Positions 45,909 through 55,621 of a stretch of 64,000 nt of DNA are shown piece by piece. Location of the stretch: positions 558,001 to 622,000 of the forward strand of contig JAKZHN010000020.1 of the NCBI GenBank assembly GCA_037179335.1. The letters are read 5' to 3'. The notes beneath the pieces were generated by a model that was not told the origin of the DNA, made no database searches, and saw only the letters and a list, made by a program, of their open reading frames with translations. Source of the stretch: Cyclaneusma minus. Lineage: Eukaryota; Ascomycota; Leotiomycetes; Marthamycetales; Marthamycetaceae. Each line of letters begins with the position of its first letter. The stretch's first letter is position 1. Made by a program: the position numbers and the translations under genes.

Positions 45909-46508
45909 TCAACACAAGCACGGCAAATGCAGAGACTGATAGTTGCTGCAATTTCCCGTACTTGGCACATCACTACCGGTCTGCAAATAGACATCATAGT
46001 AACCACTCTCTGTCTCACTTTCACAAGCCAAAAAATTCAACTCTGTTTCACAAAAGTCAGCCAAGCTTCTCACCATTCAAATAAGAGGAAGAAAGAAGTA
46101 CGCACGTCGTCCATAAGTACTCCCCGTAGTAGTAATAATCGTATCACCCTCCAGTCCCCAAGCCGTAGTATTGGCAGTGGGGCCGAAGGAGAGAGGCAGG
46201 TAGGAAGTGCTTGCAGTGCCGATGTTGAGGTATTGAGAGGTGTTGGTAGATTGGATGGTGGTGGTGATGGTGAAGTATTCGCTACTGGCTTCGGGTCCGA
46301 GGACGGCGGTTGTTGCTGGTGTGGTTTGTTAGATGAAAAGAAATGTGATGGATTGACAAGAAGTTTATGACTTACGGGATGTTGGATCGGCTTGAAGGTA
46401 GAGGTGGTAGATGGGGTCGGTGACGCCGCGGATTTGGTAGGTTTCTGCGACGGCTGATGAGATGAGGGTAGCGAGGCAAAGAATGGGAACTGGGTACAAT
46501 GTCAACAT
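45909..46508 (-). CDS. Small secreted protein, 158 residues, three exons
   Basis: This gene has no long open frame and appears only when spliced: 46508-46376, 46315-46106 and 46042-45909. Donors are GTAAGT and GTGCGT, acceptors CACCAG and AAACAG, and the introns are 60 and 63 nt. The exons sum to 477 nt exactly. The signal peptide is MLTLYPVPILCLATLISSAVA, then ETYQIRGVTDPIYHLYLQ. The middle is Thr-rich with TTAWGLEGDTIITTTG, and the end has three Cys (FLACESE, GNCSNY, LPCLC). It recalls secreted beta-sandwich-like proteins of moulds of unknown role. It is convergent with the carboxylesterase, whose stop lies 187 bp away. Confidence 0.78.
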
Positions 46509-47274
46509 CTTGAGTTTTGCTTTGTCGAATTGAGGAAAGGCGTTAGAGTAAACAGAGGTGATGAGGAATCAAATCACTGCCGTCTCAGCCCATGGCGATG
46601 ACTTGGCCTTTAAACCGGACACTTTGAAGTTCAGGCAGCAGCTTGTCTTTAGCCAGCTTTTAGCCATTTTGGGCTGCTCGCTCTCCGATATGGTTCATGG
46701 AACAGAGAGTGGTGTCGTAAATGATGGTGATTGCAGGATAAATCGGCTTAAGTGACTGGAGTTTCAGTTAGACGAGTGAGGTCGCTCGATAGATTAGGTA
46801 CCTACGGAAGGCAACGAGGGATTTCGAAACCACGCATCTTCCAATATCTTTCTTTGATTAAAATCAGAGATATCACACGAGATTGATTTGGAAGACGGAC
46901 CTACGGATTTCAAATTTGTGAGATACGTCTTTGTAGCACCGAACCGACGTTGACCAAATCACAATTTTGAGCTCGCGGAGTTCGTTTCAGAGTTCTGTGT
47001 CAAGACCAGATTCTGACCTTGGTAGTTGGTCGTTTGGTCGTTTGCTTTCTCAGGTCGCATCACTTGAAGACCTTGTTCGCAAGAATATTCTTCTGTACCA
47101 GTCCCTTCTTTCAGAGCTGAGTGGGGAATCGTCGACTTGGCGGGTAATATATTCAAAACTATTTTTATTCATAAGCTTTTCTTCCTTGGATAGGTATATT
47201 AGCAGAGCGGATTAGTACCAAGCAGGCAGGGGGGCATTGGGACGATGTGCAAAAAAATCAAAAAGGAAACTCGA
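46509..47274. other. Intergenic, no supported gene
   Basis: Holds the promoter of the small secreted protein and the 3' flank of the tRNA gene. Nothing further seen. Confidence 0.45.
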
Positions 47275-47377
47275 CGACACCTGTGTGATTCGAACACACG
47301 CTCCCGAAGGAAATGCCTGATCAGCTAAACATGTTAAGAATAGCAGGGCATCGCGTTAACCACTCCGCCAAAGTGCC
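47275..47377 (-). tRNA. tRNA-Ser(GCT) with a 22-nt intron
   Basis: Read on the minus strand it starts GGCACTTTGGCGGAGTGG and ends TTCGAATCACACAGGTGTCG. The acceptor stem GGCACTT pairs with AGGTGTC (two G-U pairs). The T arm GTGTG-TTCGAAT-CACAC is perfect, and a long variable arm with TTCCTTCGGGAGC marks a class II tRNA. The discriminator G fits serine. The anticodon loop becomes CTGCTAA once a 22-nt intron directly after position 37 is removed, giving anticodon GCT. T-runs (TTTTT, TTTTTTT) follow within 25 nt as Pol III terminators. A and B boxes are intact, so it should be functional. Confidence 0.92.
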
Positions 47378-47862
47378 TACTTGATTTGATGGCAGAAATG
47401 AGGATTTCTTGGTACTTGATTTGTGATGTTACTGGATTCGCGATTATATTAAAAATGAGGATACTCGGGTGAGGCATATGGAACGGCGCCAGCGTAAATG
47501 CAATAATGATATAGTAGCAGGGCACCTGTCATCCCACATAAAACCTTTTTGAAGAATAGCTGAGACTAACACCCCGCGCAAAAGAGTGCGTAATGACAGA
47601 CCTTTCCTTCCCCAACACCAATCACCATTTTCCCCAATTGTCAGGAAATTGATTATCTGCTTGTCTACCAAGAAATTCTGAACACATTTCACAAATTCGT
47701 ATCTGCTCTTGTTTGCTCAGTCCTCGCCTTAGTTGTTCGAAGTGTGTCAAAAAAAAATCTGGATCACCAGTTGCCGTCTTTCTACACTCTAGGTATCCCT
47801 AAGTCACCTAAATTCCATGCCAAACCTCTAGATATTACACAAATCTGCCATCAAATCAAGTG

Positions 47863-47960
47863 GGCACTTTGGCGGAGTGGTTAACGCGATGCCCTGCTAT
47901 TCTTAACAGGTTTAGCTGATCAGGCATTTCCTTCGGGAGCGGCTTCGCCGCTTCAGGTGG
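47863..47960 (+). pseudogene. tRNA-Ser(GCT) pseudogene, inverted copy without a normal T arm
   Basis: From 47863 it is identical to the functional gene through the variable arm except for one intron base. The same 17 bases precede both copies (CTGCCATCAAATCAAGT). At 47941 the copy changes: the T arm with TTCGAAT is replaced by a GCGGCTTCGCCGC hairpin, then TCAGGTGGACG. The B box is destroyed, so transcription is unlikely. Confidence 0.85.
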
Positions 47961-48227
47961 ACGAACTCCCCCGCTTGAATACAAATTATACTGGCGACTC
48001 GCTGTTCTTCTTTTACAGGAAGAGTAGGCAGACACCAAAGAAAACTCTGGAGAAGGCCCGGTACTAGTGACTCTAAGAATACAGAGGTAAGTAGCGTCAG
48101 CGAAGACGATTTTCAGCAAGTTCCACATTGTTGACGAGCAATGATGAATCCACTGGGCGAGCAATAGCGAATATCAAAAGCGGTCGAATGGAAACCGCTG
48201 ACACAAGTCAAGCCCGTGTTTCATTCC

Positions 48228-49265
48228 CTAACCATCCTGGGAGAAGCCGACGTCTCCATTCTGAGATCCCAGAGCAATGAGATTCTCCTTCATGAGTTCT
48301 GCCTGCCGCCGTTCTTCGACGTCCAAGCCATCAAATTCCTTGATATCACGAACCCAATCCCCAACACCATGCTGAAGAACATTCCTCGCTCTGCCATTTC
48401 CTCCCTTCCTATGCCCCACACTTCCGTGCAAAGTCATCCTCTCCTTGTCTGCCTTATACACCCCCCGATGCAGAATATTGTTGTTGTAAAACACCGCATC
48501 TCCAGGCATCAGCTCCACCGTCATCATACCCTCAATCTCCTTCGTGAACAGATCAGCAGCCTTTTCCTGCATCGTCCTTGCCCTTCGATGACTGCCCGGA
48601 ACAACAATCAAACTAGAGTCATGATACAACGCTGTGTTCCATTGAGCATGCCATTGGCGTTTCCCCAGAACCTCAAGTTCCTCCTCGTCCGTAGCCTCAG
48701 GTCGAATATCATCCCTGTGCCAGCGCAGTTCGAAATCCCTATCCGGTCTCACAAGCAGATTATACAACTCCATGATCAAGTCCTCGTCTCGAACCGGCTC
48801 CGAATCCTCATCACAACCAAGCAGAATCTTCATCATCTTGATCATGTTGTGGTTGAAATAGCTCTGCGTGAATACATCGCTCCATTTCCTAGGAATCTCA
48901 GGGTGCATGAGATGCTGGACACCCCAGATACCATTGCTCGGGTCATTAGACCACGGCGGGAATTGCTTAGGTAGCGTTCGGATATGAGGCCATTGCCCCG
49001 CTCGAGCAAGAGATGTAAGATGTGAAGAAGCATCGCGGAGCTTCTGCAACTCGTCGGCGGGTACGAGGGCGGGGATGACGACAAACCCGTCTTTGTGGAG
49101 GGAAGCTCGGAGAGCCGATGGAGATGGCCAGCCTGGAGAAGACTTTGCGGCGACATCTACTACTTCCTTGACGGCTACATCCGGTGTGCCAGATGCTGTG
49201 TGTTCAGAAATGGATATATCACCATAATCACCGGCCTCGGTCATTGTGAGGGTTTGATGGTTCAA
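48228..49265 (-). CDS. Phytanoyl-CoA dioxygenase (PhyH) family protein
   Basis: Single exon, 345 residues. PhyH-family enzymes are Fe(II)/2-oxoglutarate dioxygenases. The iron triad is visible: His183 and Asp185 in ELRWHRDDIRP and His266 in NNNILHRGVYK. An Arg 10 residues after the second His (KERMTLHGSVG) would bind 2-oxoglutarate. The early segment LHKDGFVVIPALVPADEL is the usual family N-terminus. There is a second ATG at codon 8. No targeting signal is seen. Related fungal genes occur in primary and secondary metabolism, so the substrate cannot be told. A TACATGTA palindrome lies 37 bp upstream of the start. Confidence 0.9.
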   Translation of the reverse strand: MNHQTLTMTEAGDYGDISISEHTASGTPDVAVKEVVDVAAKSSPGWPSPSALRASLHKDGFVVIPALVPADELQKLRDASSHLTSLARAGQWPHIRTLPKQFPPWSNDPSNGIWGVQHLMHPEIPRKWSDVFTQSYFNHNMIKMMKILLGCDEDSEPVRDEDLIMELYNLLVRPDRDFELRWHRDDIRPEATDEEELEVLGKRQWHAQWNTALYHDSSLIVVPGSHRRARTMQEKAADLFTKEIEGMMTVELMPGDAVFYNNNILHRGVYKADKERMTLHGSVGHRKGGNGRARNVLQHGVGDWVRDIKEFDGLDVEERRQAELMKENLIALGSQNGDVGFSQDG

Positions 49266-50116
49266 TGTTGATGAGGAAAACCAATGACGAAATTGAGTTT
49301 GTACATGTATTTGCGCTTAGCGGGGCTGTTTGCTAGCGCCGTTTTAAGCGCCGTATCACCAGCACTAACCAAATATAGAAGCTAAACTGGAAAATCGGCG
49401 AAGCCGACCACTCATAAAGCTCGAAATCCTTAACAACTCCCGAGAGTGAGGCAAAAGTGTCCGTCGGACTCTTGCAACTCTCAACAGGCTTTCCACTCCG
49501 AAGGTCAGATTCTAATTACTTGGATTAATCCTAGCATCGTATGGGAACCCAACTAGACTTATTCAAATCATTTAGATTGCTTCCAATCATCAAAAATATG
49601 AAGCTGGATTAAAGCCCGACATTATACATGCAGCAAAAAAACTATGTTGATGTATCACTTCGGTCTTCCTCAAGCTCCTCGAGCTCACCTGGGACTGCAG
49701 GGCAATTCCAGAAAATCTGAATCGGAGTCGACATGCAATAAACCCTTCTTCGCCCAATGCCTAAAATCCCAGTTTGAATCCAAAATTACAGGCAACGGTT
49801 ACAGACGACTCTCCGCAGAGCTTCAAACCCTCCGAGGTATCAGCCAATAGCCATCGGAGGTAAACGGTAAACCATCACGATCAAGAAAACACCAGTATTC
49901 GGCACGGGACAAAAGACGTTTTCCCGTTTTGTGCCAGATCCCTGGGGGCCTGGATATCAAAATCAGAGATTGAAACCCTTGACATCACATCTGCCACCTC
50001 AACTGCAAGTCTGCAAACTACATATCTCCTCATTTTCAAGTTTGATCTTTGATCTTTGATTTTCATTGAATTACACCCACAGTCCCACTTCCAAAAAATC
50101 CAGCAAAAATCGCAAA
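49266..50116. other. Intergenic; PhyH promoter and 5S 3' flank
   Basis: No gene is supported. A weak degenerate repeat lies at 49505-49605, listed separately. Confidence 0.45.
49505..49605. repeat. Degenerate ~19-nt repeat, about 4 weak units
   Basis: Units ATTCTAATTACTTGGATTA and ATTCAAATCATTTAGATTG match the family consensus seen in the 41604-41723 intron. The other units are weaker. Confidence 0.5.
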
Positions 50117-50235
50117 ACATACAACAGCAGGTATTCGCTGGTGGTCACCCACCCAACTACTAATCTGCCGATCTGAGGCTTATGTATGCAAGAGCGGACG
50201 GGTTTGCCAGTTCTACTCAGTCTATGGTCGTATGT
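50117..50235 (-). rRNA. 5S ribosomal RNA (dispersed copy)
   Basis: The minus strand reads ACATACGACCATAG at the start and GTTGTATGT at the end: 119 nt, with the two ends pairing as helix I. The conserved internal parts AACCCGTCCGCTCT, TAGTAGTTGGGTGGGTGACC and ACCAGCGAATACC (A box to C box) are present, and CTGAG/CTCAG form helix II. A short T run follows. Single scattered 5S genes are usual in filamentous ascomycetes. Confidence 0.92.
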
Positions 50236-50755
50236 GGTAAATTAATGTAGAATTTGGGATTCTGTAGGAAGAACTCGACGGAAACAACCCCAGTCTGGGC
50301 GGCTAATGGCCGGTACGTAACGATGTTCCAAGACTAGGAACTACTCGCGTTCTATTCCTGACTTTATGAACTTCCGAAGAAGGCACTGCATCAGTCACAG
50401 ATGGTGGGTGAGGGTGTCCGTCCGAGGAGGGGGGCCACAGATCCAGAGACTTGACTCGCCTGAGTCGTCTCGAAACAGAATTGCAAAGCAAAGCAAAGCA
50501 AGAGACACTCACCAACAAATGATCAATTGATTATCTGCCCTTTCTATTTTCCAGACCTCACTCGCGAATTATGAGCCTTCTATTTCCTTTCCCACTCCCT
50601 ATTCGTACAAGTCTAGACCCAAGTCTCTATGAACTTTTAGAAGACCCACCAGCGCCGTCGCTCATGCCTTCTAGAAAGATACCGTGATGATGGTCTTCCG
50701 TAACAGTAGACGTAAACCTCTGAGAGGAGAAGAGAGACTGGAATGACTGGAAACA
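50236..50755. other. Intergenic between 5S and helicase 3' end
   Basis: Nothing recognised. Confidence 0.4.
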
Positions 50756-52846
50756 CTAAGAAGTAGCTTCGCCGAAGCCACCGCGTCCGCCACGGCCTCC
50801 ACCGCCGCGACCTCCTCCCCCACGGCCACCACGACCACCACCGCGGCCTCCACCGCGTCCGCCTCTGCCTTCATTTCTACCGCCGCCCCTGCCTCCACCG
50901 AATCCACCTCTTCCACCACCCATTGCCTGTTCACCCATCTCCCGTCCAGCATCAAATTGGCGCTGCGGCATGCTGAACTGAGCCTGGGCTCCATTCATCG
51001 CACCCGCATCTCTCCTCGCACCCTGTCTGCCCTCACCACCACCTCTACCTCTGCCCGCATTCTCCTCCGGCGGTGCAATCACCAGCCCCGGCACACCCTT
51101 CAAGCCCATCTTCGAAATAACCTTCTTCTGCAGACCCGGGACCTCCGCGCATCCCATTCCGGCCAACGCCAACTCATTGGCCTGCCTAACCAGTGTCCTC
51201 TCATCCCACTGCAACTTTCCTGTAATACTCTTGTAGTATCCCAACCACGCCTGATAAGCCTTCGCCTGCTCATTCTCAGGCACCTTGGCCGAAATATCCA
51301 CAACCGTTTCCTTACAGCTCAAATCCGGCTGCACGACTGTGAAATTCGTCGTCTTCAGGATGTTTCGCGGGAAGTAGGATTCTGCCTCACTGACGATGAA
51401 CAAACCGCGTCCGTCGCGGCCAGCTCGTGCAGTTCGGCCGAGTCGATGGATGTAACTCTCCTTGTCCATCGGCACGCCGATCTGCACAACCAGGCCAACG
51501 GCAGGGAAGTCCATACCGCGTGCGATCACATCAGTAGCAACGAGAACCATTGCCTCTGCAGCGCGGAACTCGGCTGTAATCTTCGTGCGGCGGTTCTGGT
51601 TCTTGCGCGAATGCAGCGTCTCCACCTGGGGAAGTCCCCAGCGCGGATCAGACAGGATGGCACCGTACCAATCTGCCTGCGCCGCCGTAGGCGCAAACAC
51701 AATAGTCTTGAACTGACCCTTTCCAACCAATTGACACTCGTTTTGGAGAGCGGTGACTAAGGCGGGAGCTAGGTCGGAAAAAGTGGGCACGGTGGTGAGG
51801 AATTGGGGGACTCGTTCGTGTGCGTTTTGCTCGCCTTCTTTGATCGTAGATACAAATTTGTAGCCTGGGGACAAGGCGATCTTGGAAAATTGCATGACGT
51901 GCGGTGCGATGGTGGCGCTGAAGAGCATACCTTGCCTTTGCGACTGCTGCTTATCTGGCAGCTGGTTCACAATGGTCTCAAGGTCACGCTTGAAACCCAT
52001 ATCCAGCAGTCTGTCTGCTTCATCCAGCACCAAAGTATTCAGGTTTCGGAAGGCATGTTTGACTTCCGGCTCGCTCAGGTGGTCGTTGAGACGGCCGGGC
52101 GTGGCAATCAGAATGTCACAGCCGGACAAGATATCGCGCTGCTCCCTGTCCTTGTTTGTGCCACCGATGGCGAAGCTGATCTTGTATCGGGGGAGGCGCT
52201 GGAGTAGGGTCTTCGCTTCGGCAGCAATTTGCATAGCGAGTTCGCGGGTTGGCGAGATGACAAGGAGGGAGATGCCATCGTTTTGCGCACTGCGGGTCAT
52301 GTGCTGCTGGAGCAGGGTCTGAATGGCTGGGAGAAGGAAGGCGAGCGTCTTGCCGGTACCAGTTTTGGCTTGCGCTAGGATGTCGCCACGGTCGAGGAGA
52401 TGAGGGAGGGTGAGGGCTTGGACAGGCGTCATGTCCTCGAACTTCATGTCTTCGGACAGAGTCTGCAGCAGCTTGGGGTGCAGCGTGCCTTCAAGCTCGG
52501 CGAACTTCATGGCTTCAGGATCGGATGCGCCGTTCGTCGTACTGGATTGAGCTTGTGTCTTATCTGCCAGCATCTCTTGTGCGGCTTGGTTGTTGTTGGA
52601 GGAGTAAGAGCGCTTCTTGTCGACCTTGTAGGAGGATGGAGCCGCCATCGGCTTCGGCTTGATGGTCTTCCCCATTGTGAAAGGTCGAGTTGATGGCGTA
52701 TCGGGGGTAGAGGTTGCGGAGTGTATGGATGCAAACTGCAGTTGATGCAGACGGTCGTCGATTGCTCTTGCTGTTGTTGGTAGCGCAAGTCGGGAAGCTT
52801 GCGACAAAGACAGCTGGGCGGATCTGCGAGAGAAATTCAACGACAT
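50756..52846 (-). CDS. MSS116: Mitochondrial DEAD-box RNA helicase, Mss116-like
   Basis: Single exon, 696 residues. Mss116 proteins unwind structured RNA to help mitochondrial intron splicing and translation. The first 55 residues are basic and Ser/Thr-rich, like an import presequence. Helicase motifs in order: AKTGTGKT (160-167, motif I), PTREL, ATPGR, LDEADRLLDMG (motif II), LFSATI (motif III), ATDVIARGMDFP and HRLGRTARAGR (motif VI). A C-terminal extension passes through KKVISKMGLKGVPGL and ends in a Gly/Arg-rich tail of RGG and GGRGG repeats (last 60 residues), likely an unspecific RNA-binding tail. All ATPase residues appear intact. Confidence 0.94.
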   Translation of the reverse strand: MSLNFSRRSAQLSLSQASRLALPTTARAIDDRLHQLQFASIHSATSTPDTPSTRPFTMGKTIKPKPMAAPSSYKVDKKRSYSSNNNQAAQEMLADKTQAQSSTTNGASDPEAMKFAELEGTLHPKLLQTLSEDMKFEDMTPVQALTLPHLLDRGDILAQAKTGTGKTLAFLLPAIQTLLQQHMTRSAQNDGISLLVISPTRELAMQIAAEAKTLLQRLPRYKISFAIGGTNKDREQRDILSGCDILIATPGRLNDHLSEPEVKHAFRNLNTLVLDEADRLLDMGFKRDLETIVNQLPDKQQSQRQGMLFSATIAPHVMQFSKIALSPGYKFVSTIKEGEQNAHERVPQFLTTVPTFSDLAPALVTALQNECQLVGKGQFKTIVFAPTAAQADWYGAILSDPRWGLPQVETLHSRKNQNRRTKITAEFRAAEAMVLVATDVIARGMDFPAVGLVVQIGVPMDKESYIHRLGRTARAGRDGRGLFIVSEAESYFPRNILKTTNFTVVQPDLSCKETVVDISAKVPENEQAKAYQAWLGYYKSITGKLQWDERTLVRQANELALAGMGCAEVPGLQKKVISKMGLKGVPGLVIAPPEENAGRGRGGGEGRQGARRDAGAMNGAQAQFSMPQRQFDAGREMGEQAMGGGRGGFGGGRGGGRNEGRGGRGGGRGGGRGGRGGGGRGGGGRGGRGGFGEATS

Positions 52847-53121
52847 GGTAAAATTCCAAGGAGAGAGTGACGAGAAATTCGATCTTTGTTGTACCGAAAA
52901 GCAGAGCTGTTAGCGTAGCCTACATTTTCCTCCTGGTTTCGCTCCTTGCGGATATTCTGCAGTGCAGAATAATATCATAGCGTCATTGGCTCGACCTCTC
53001 ACCGAAGGCGGAATCTCGCCCCATTTCATCACTACACACTTCACGACGCTGGTTGCTCCAAATAACACCGGCACCGGCAGCCTAGGGTCCAAAAGTCCGA
53101 GTCTTTTTCTGATGTCTCTTG
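52847..53121. other. Helicase promoter region
   Basis: The 275 bp between the helicase start and the stop of the next minus-strand gene. No specific site is identified. Confidence 0.4.
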
Positions 53122-54177
53122 CTATTTTTGTCCACTTTCGGCTTTCTTGCTTCTTCTATTTCCCGATATGCCCATCTCTAGCATCTTCGTTCTATGTCGA
53201 CTCTCGAGCTCTCCACACCCGTGATTTGCTTCCAATTCTCGACTCTCAGCCACCGCCGCCATCTCCGCCGATCCAATATTGGCCACCTTCCCCTGGCCAG
53301 GATACATATATGCAGAAGCAGCGCTTCCCTGTGAAGTAGCATTGGAATTATTGTTAGCAAGCAAAGTCTGCTCTAGCTTCTTCTTCTGCCGCCTCTCCCT
53401 AATCAGCATAGTTCCCAGCACACCTGCTGCTATCAAGCCTGCAATACCTTCGACTACCCCAACGGCAATTGCGGTTCCATTTGTGCTGGATCCAGTATCC
53501 GAACACTGCGCCGTGTCTGACGAAGTCGTTGATGCAATTGATGCCGATGTAGTCGTTGAGGCGCTGGAAGAAGTGGCGGAAGCGATGTTTGCAAAGACTG
53601 TGCCGATGCTGACCGGGAAGACTGCTTGTGCATTCGGCGACGGAGGAGTTTATCTCTCGGGGGTAACCGCAGCACCAGCTAGAGTAGAGGTAGGGTTCGT
53701 CGCCGACTCGCTCCCACGATACAAAAGGCACACCGCCACTGGTGTTATCTGTGTTTTGGCGGCCGGGTATCAGTGATGTGTATAAGTTTTACTTCCGTTT
53801 TCTGCCTTTTTTTTTGTTCCGGGGAAGGAGGTGGTGGGGAAGAGCTCACCGTCAACGCAATACTGGGTACATGAGGGATCATTCCATGTGGAGTCGGTAC
53901 AGCTGCCTCTTGAGATGTGACCATTGTTGAGGCAGAGACCACTGCTGAGGCATTCGTTTGAGCAACAGGATGAATGGCCAGTGGTACTGTTGTCACATCG
54001 ATAACCGCCAGACTCTATTGTTTCTCCGTCGGGGAAATAACATGTTGTCGATGCGCCGGATGGAGCGGTAGAAGCTGAGACTCGGACGGAGATTGAGAGG
54101 AGAAGAAAGAGGCTGAAAGGAGAAAGAGGGAGAAAGGAAGAGGTAGAGGGGAGCCTCTGCTGGAAAAAATGTTGCAT
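53122..54177 (-). CDS. Cys-rich secreted/single-pass membrane protein, apparent frame break
   Basis: Exon 1 (54177-53850) encodes a signal peptide and a Cys-rich extracellular part with CYFPDGETIESGGYRC and CCSNECLSSGLC. A 101-nt intron leads to an exon from 53748 reading NTSGGVPFVSWERVGDEPY through WCCGYPREINSSVAEC. The last part (frame ending at 53122) encodes a Ser/Thr stretch, one hydrophobic helix (IAVGVVEGIAGLIAAGVLG) and a basic cytoplasmic tail (RERRQKKKLEQ). The two parts are in different frames, meeting near 53625-53660, and I find no good intron there. So it is a missed intron, a sequence error or a mutation. The architecture resembles fungal wall-sensor-like proteins of unknown function. 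Confidence 0.6.
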
Positions 54178-55621
54178 TGTTACTCTCGAGCTTGGAGTTC
54201 CTTGGGTTCTGCAGAGCAGCAGAACAGGTATGGAAGCACACCTGGGTAGCAAGTCGAGCAATGAGCACTCTGCGTCCTGCAAGAGAGAGAACTATACGGA
54301 ACAATGAAAGAGAGGACATTGGTATTGTACATGTATGGAATAGATACCTGGATATATCGTTGCTAATCTAAGACTAGGAAGATTTTGCATTGGGGCTGAG
54401 AAGACACAGGCGAGAATACAGAGTACGATTACTGGCTGGAAAACTTACACGAAAAGGCCGGAAATAACTTGAAGGCGTGGGGTCGAAAGCTGAGGGAGCC
54501 CATCGGTGAGTTCCACATGACGCAAATGTATGAGGCTGCCGCAGATCTGGACGAGCCCTCGTTGTTTCTTCGGCGTCTGATTGGCGAGCCTGGTTTCTGG
54601 CTGAAAACTAGACTTGGTGGCGCTATTCCTTGCCCTGCTCTCTGTACGGTTGTGTCCTGCCTTGTACCCTATCCTCTTTTTGCGCAAACGCGTGCTGTTT
54701 CTTGCCTTTCTTCTTGCCCTATTCCATGCTCTATTCGTAGCCTGATTTTTATATCACTTACCATGCTATTTCGATTTTAAAACCAGTAGGGACTTTCATA
54801 TTAAGCACATTCTGACCGAGAACTATTTGGATTTCCAACACGGTAGATATAGCGTTGCCAGGCTAGCCATTTGTAGATATCGGCCGTCCGATGTTTGCGG
54901 TCCCACAGCTTGAAATGTGTAAGTCGAGTTTACGGAAATAACGGAATCGTACATCGTAAAATCGAGTTGTGTTGGGACGTGTGCACGTGTCTGGCACGTA
55001 CCTGGCGCTAGACTAGCTAGCGAATGGAGCTCTAGAGGGTAGAGCCTCAAGCTCTACATGTACATGTGCATGTACCCTGCGCTCCAGTACTCCCCTATTC
55101 CATAGACGAATACACACCATCGACCCTGAACCTACTGCAATAGACCCTTGACCCCCACGTTGCTCAAACTCCTTAGGCTTTTGTTCTGAAGCCCATTTCT
55201 TGACTTAATTTTGACCTGCTTTCCATATTATTCATAATTTGGTGAATCTTGAGAAACCTCCTAAAAACTAGCATGATGAAAAGCTGTGATGGCAAATTTG
55301 CTGCTCCAGAAGAGAGGAAGAAAAGAACCACATTTGCGCAGCCGATCATATCCACTAAAACTGTTTCTTGGACAGGAAAGAGCTATGGTGGTCTAAAGGT
55401 ATCTTTTTTAAAGGCATTGCATCTAGAACTACATACACAGGAGAATGCTAAAGCCCCCAATCCCCCCTATTCACCAACCACCATTTCCCATCTCTAATTC
55501 CCAGCAAGAAGCAGAGTGTCCAGGGGTCATAAAGGTCATCACCATGAACTGTCTAGTTACCCATCGTCACCGCACCTCTTCCTCTCTTTCCCCAATCATC
55601 TCATCCTACCCCCTTCGCTCC
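54178..55621. other. Intergenic, no supported gene
   Basis: Contains TACATGTA at 54328-54335 (151 bp upstream of the Cys-rich protein start) and at 55055-55062. Nothing else is recognised. Confidence 0.45.

Noticed and set aside
50671..50994. Ala/Val/Glu-rich minus-strand frame overlapping the helicase tail
   Set aside because: It is an alternative frame of the helicase Gly/Arg-rich repeats and has no independent support.
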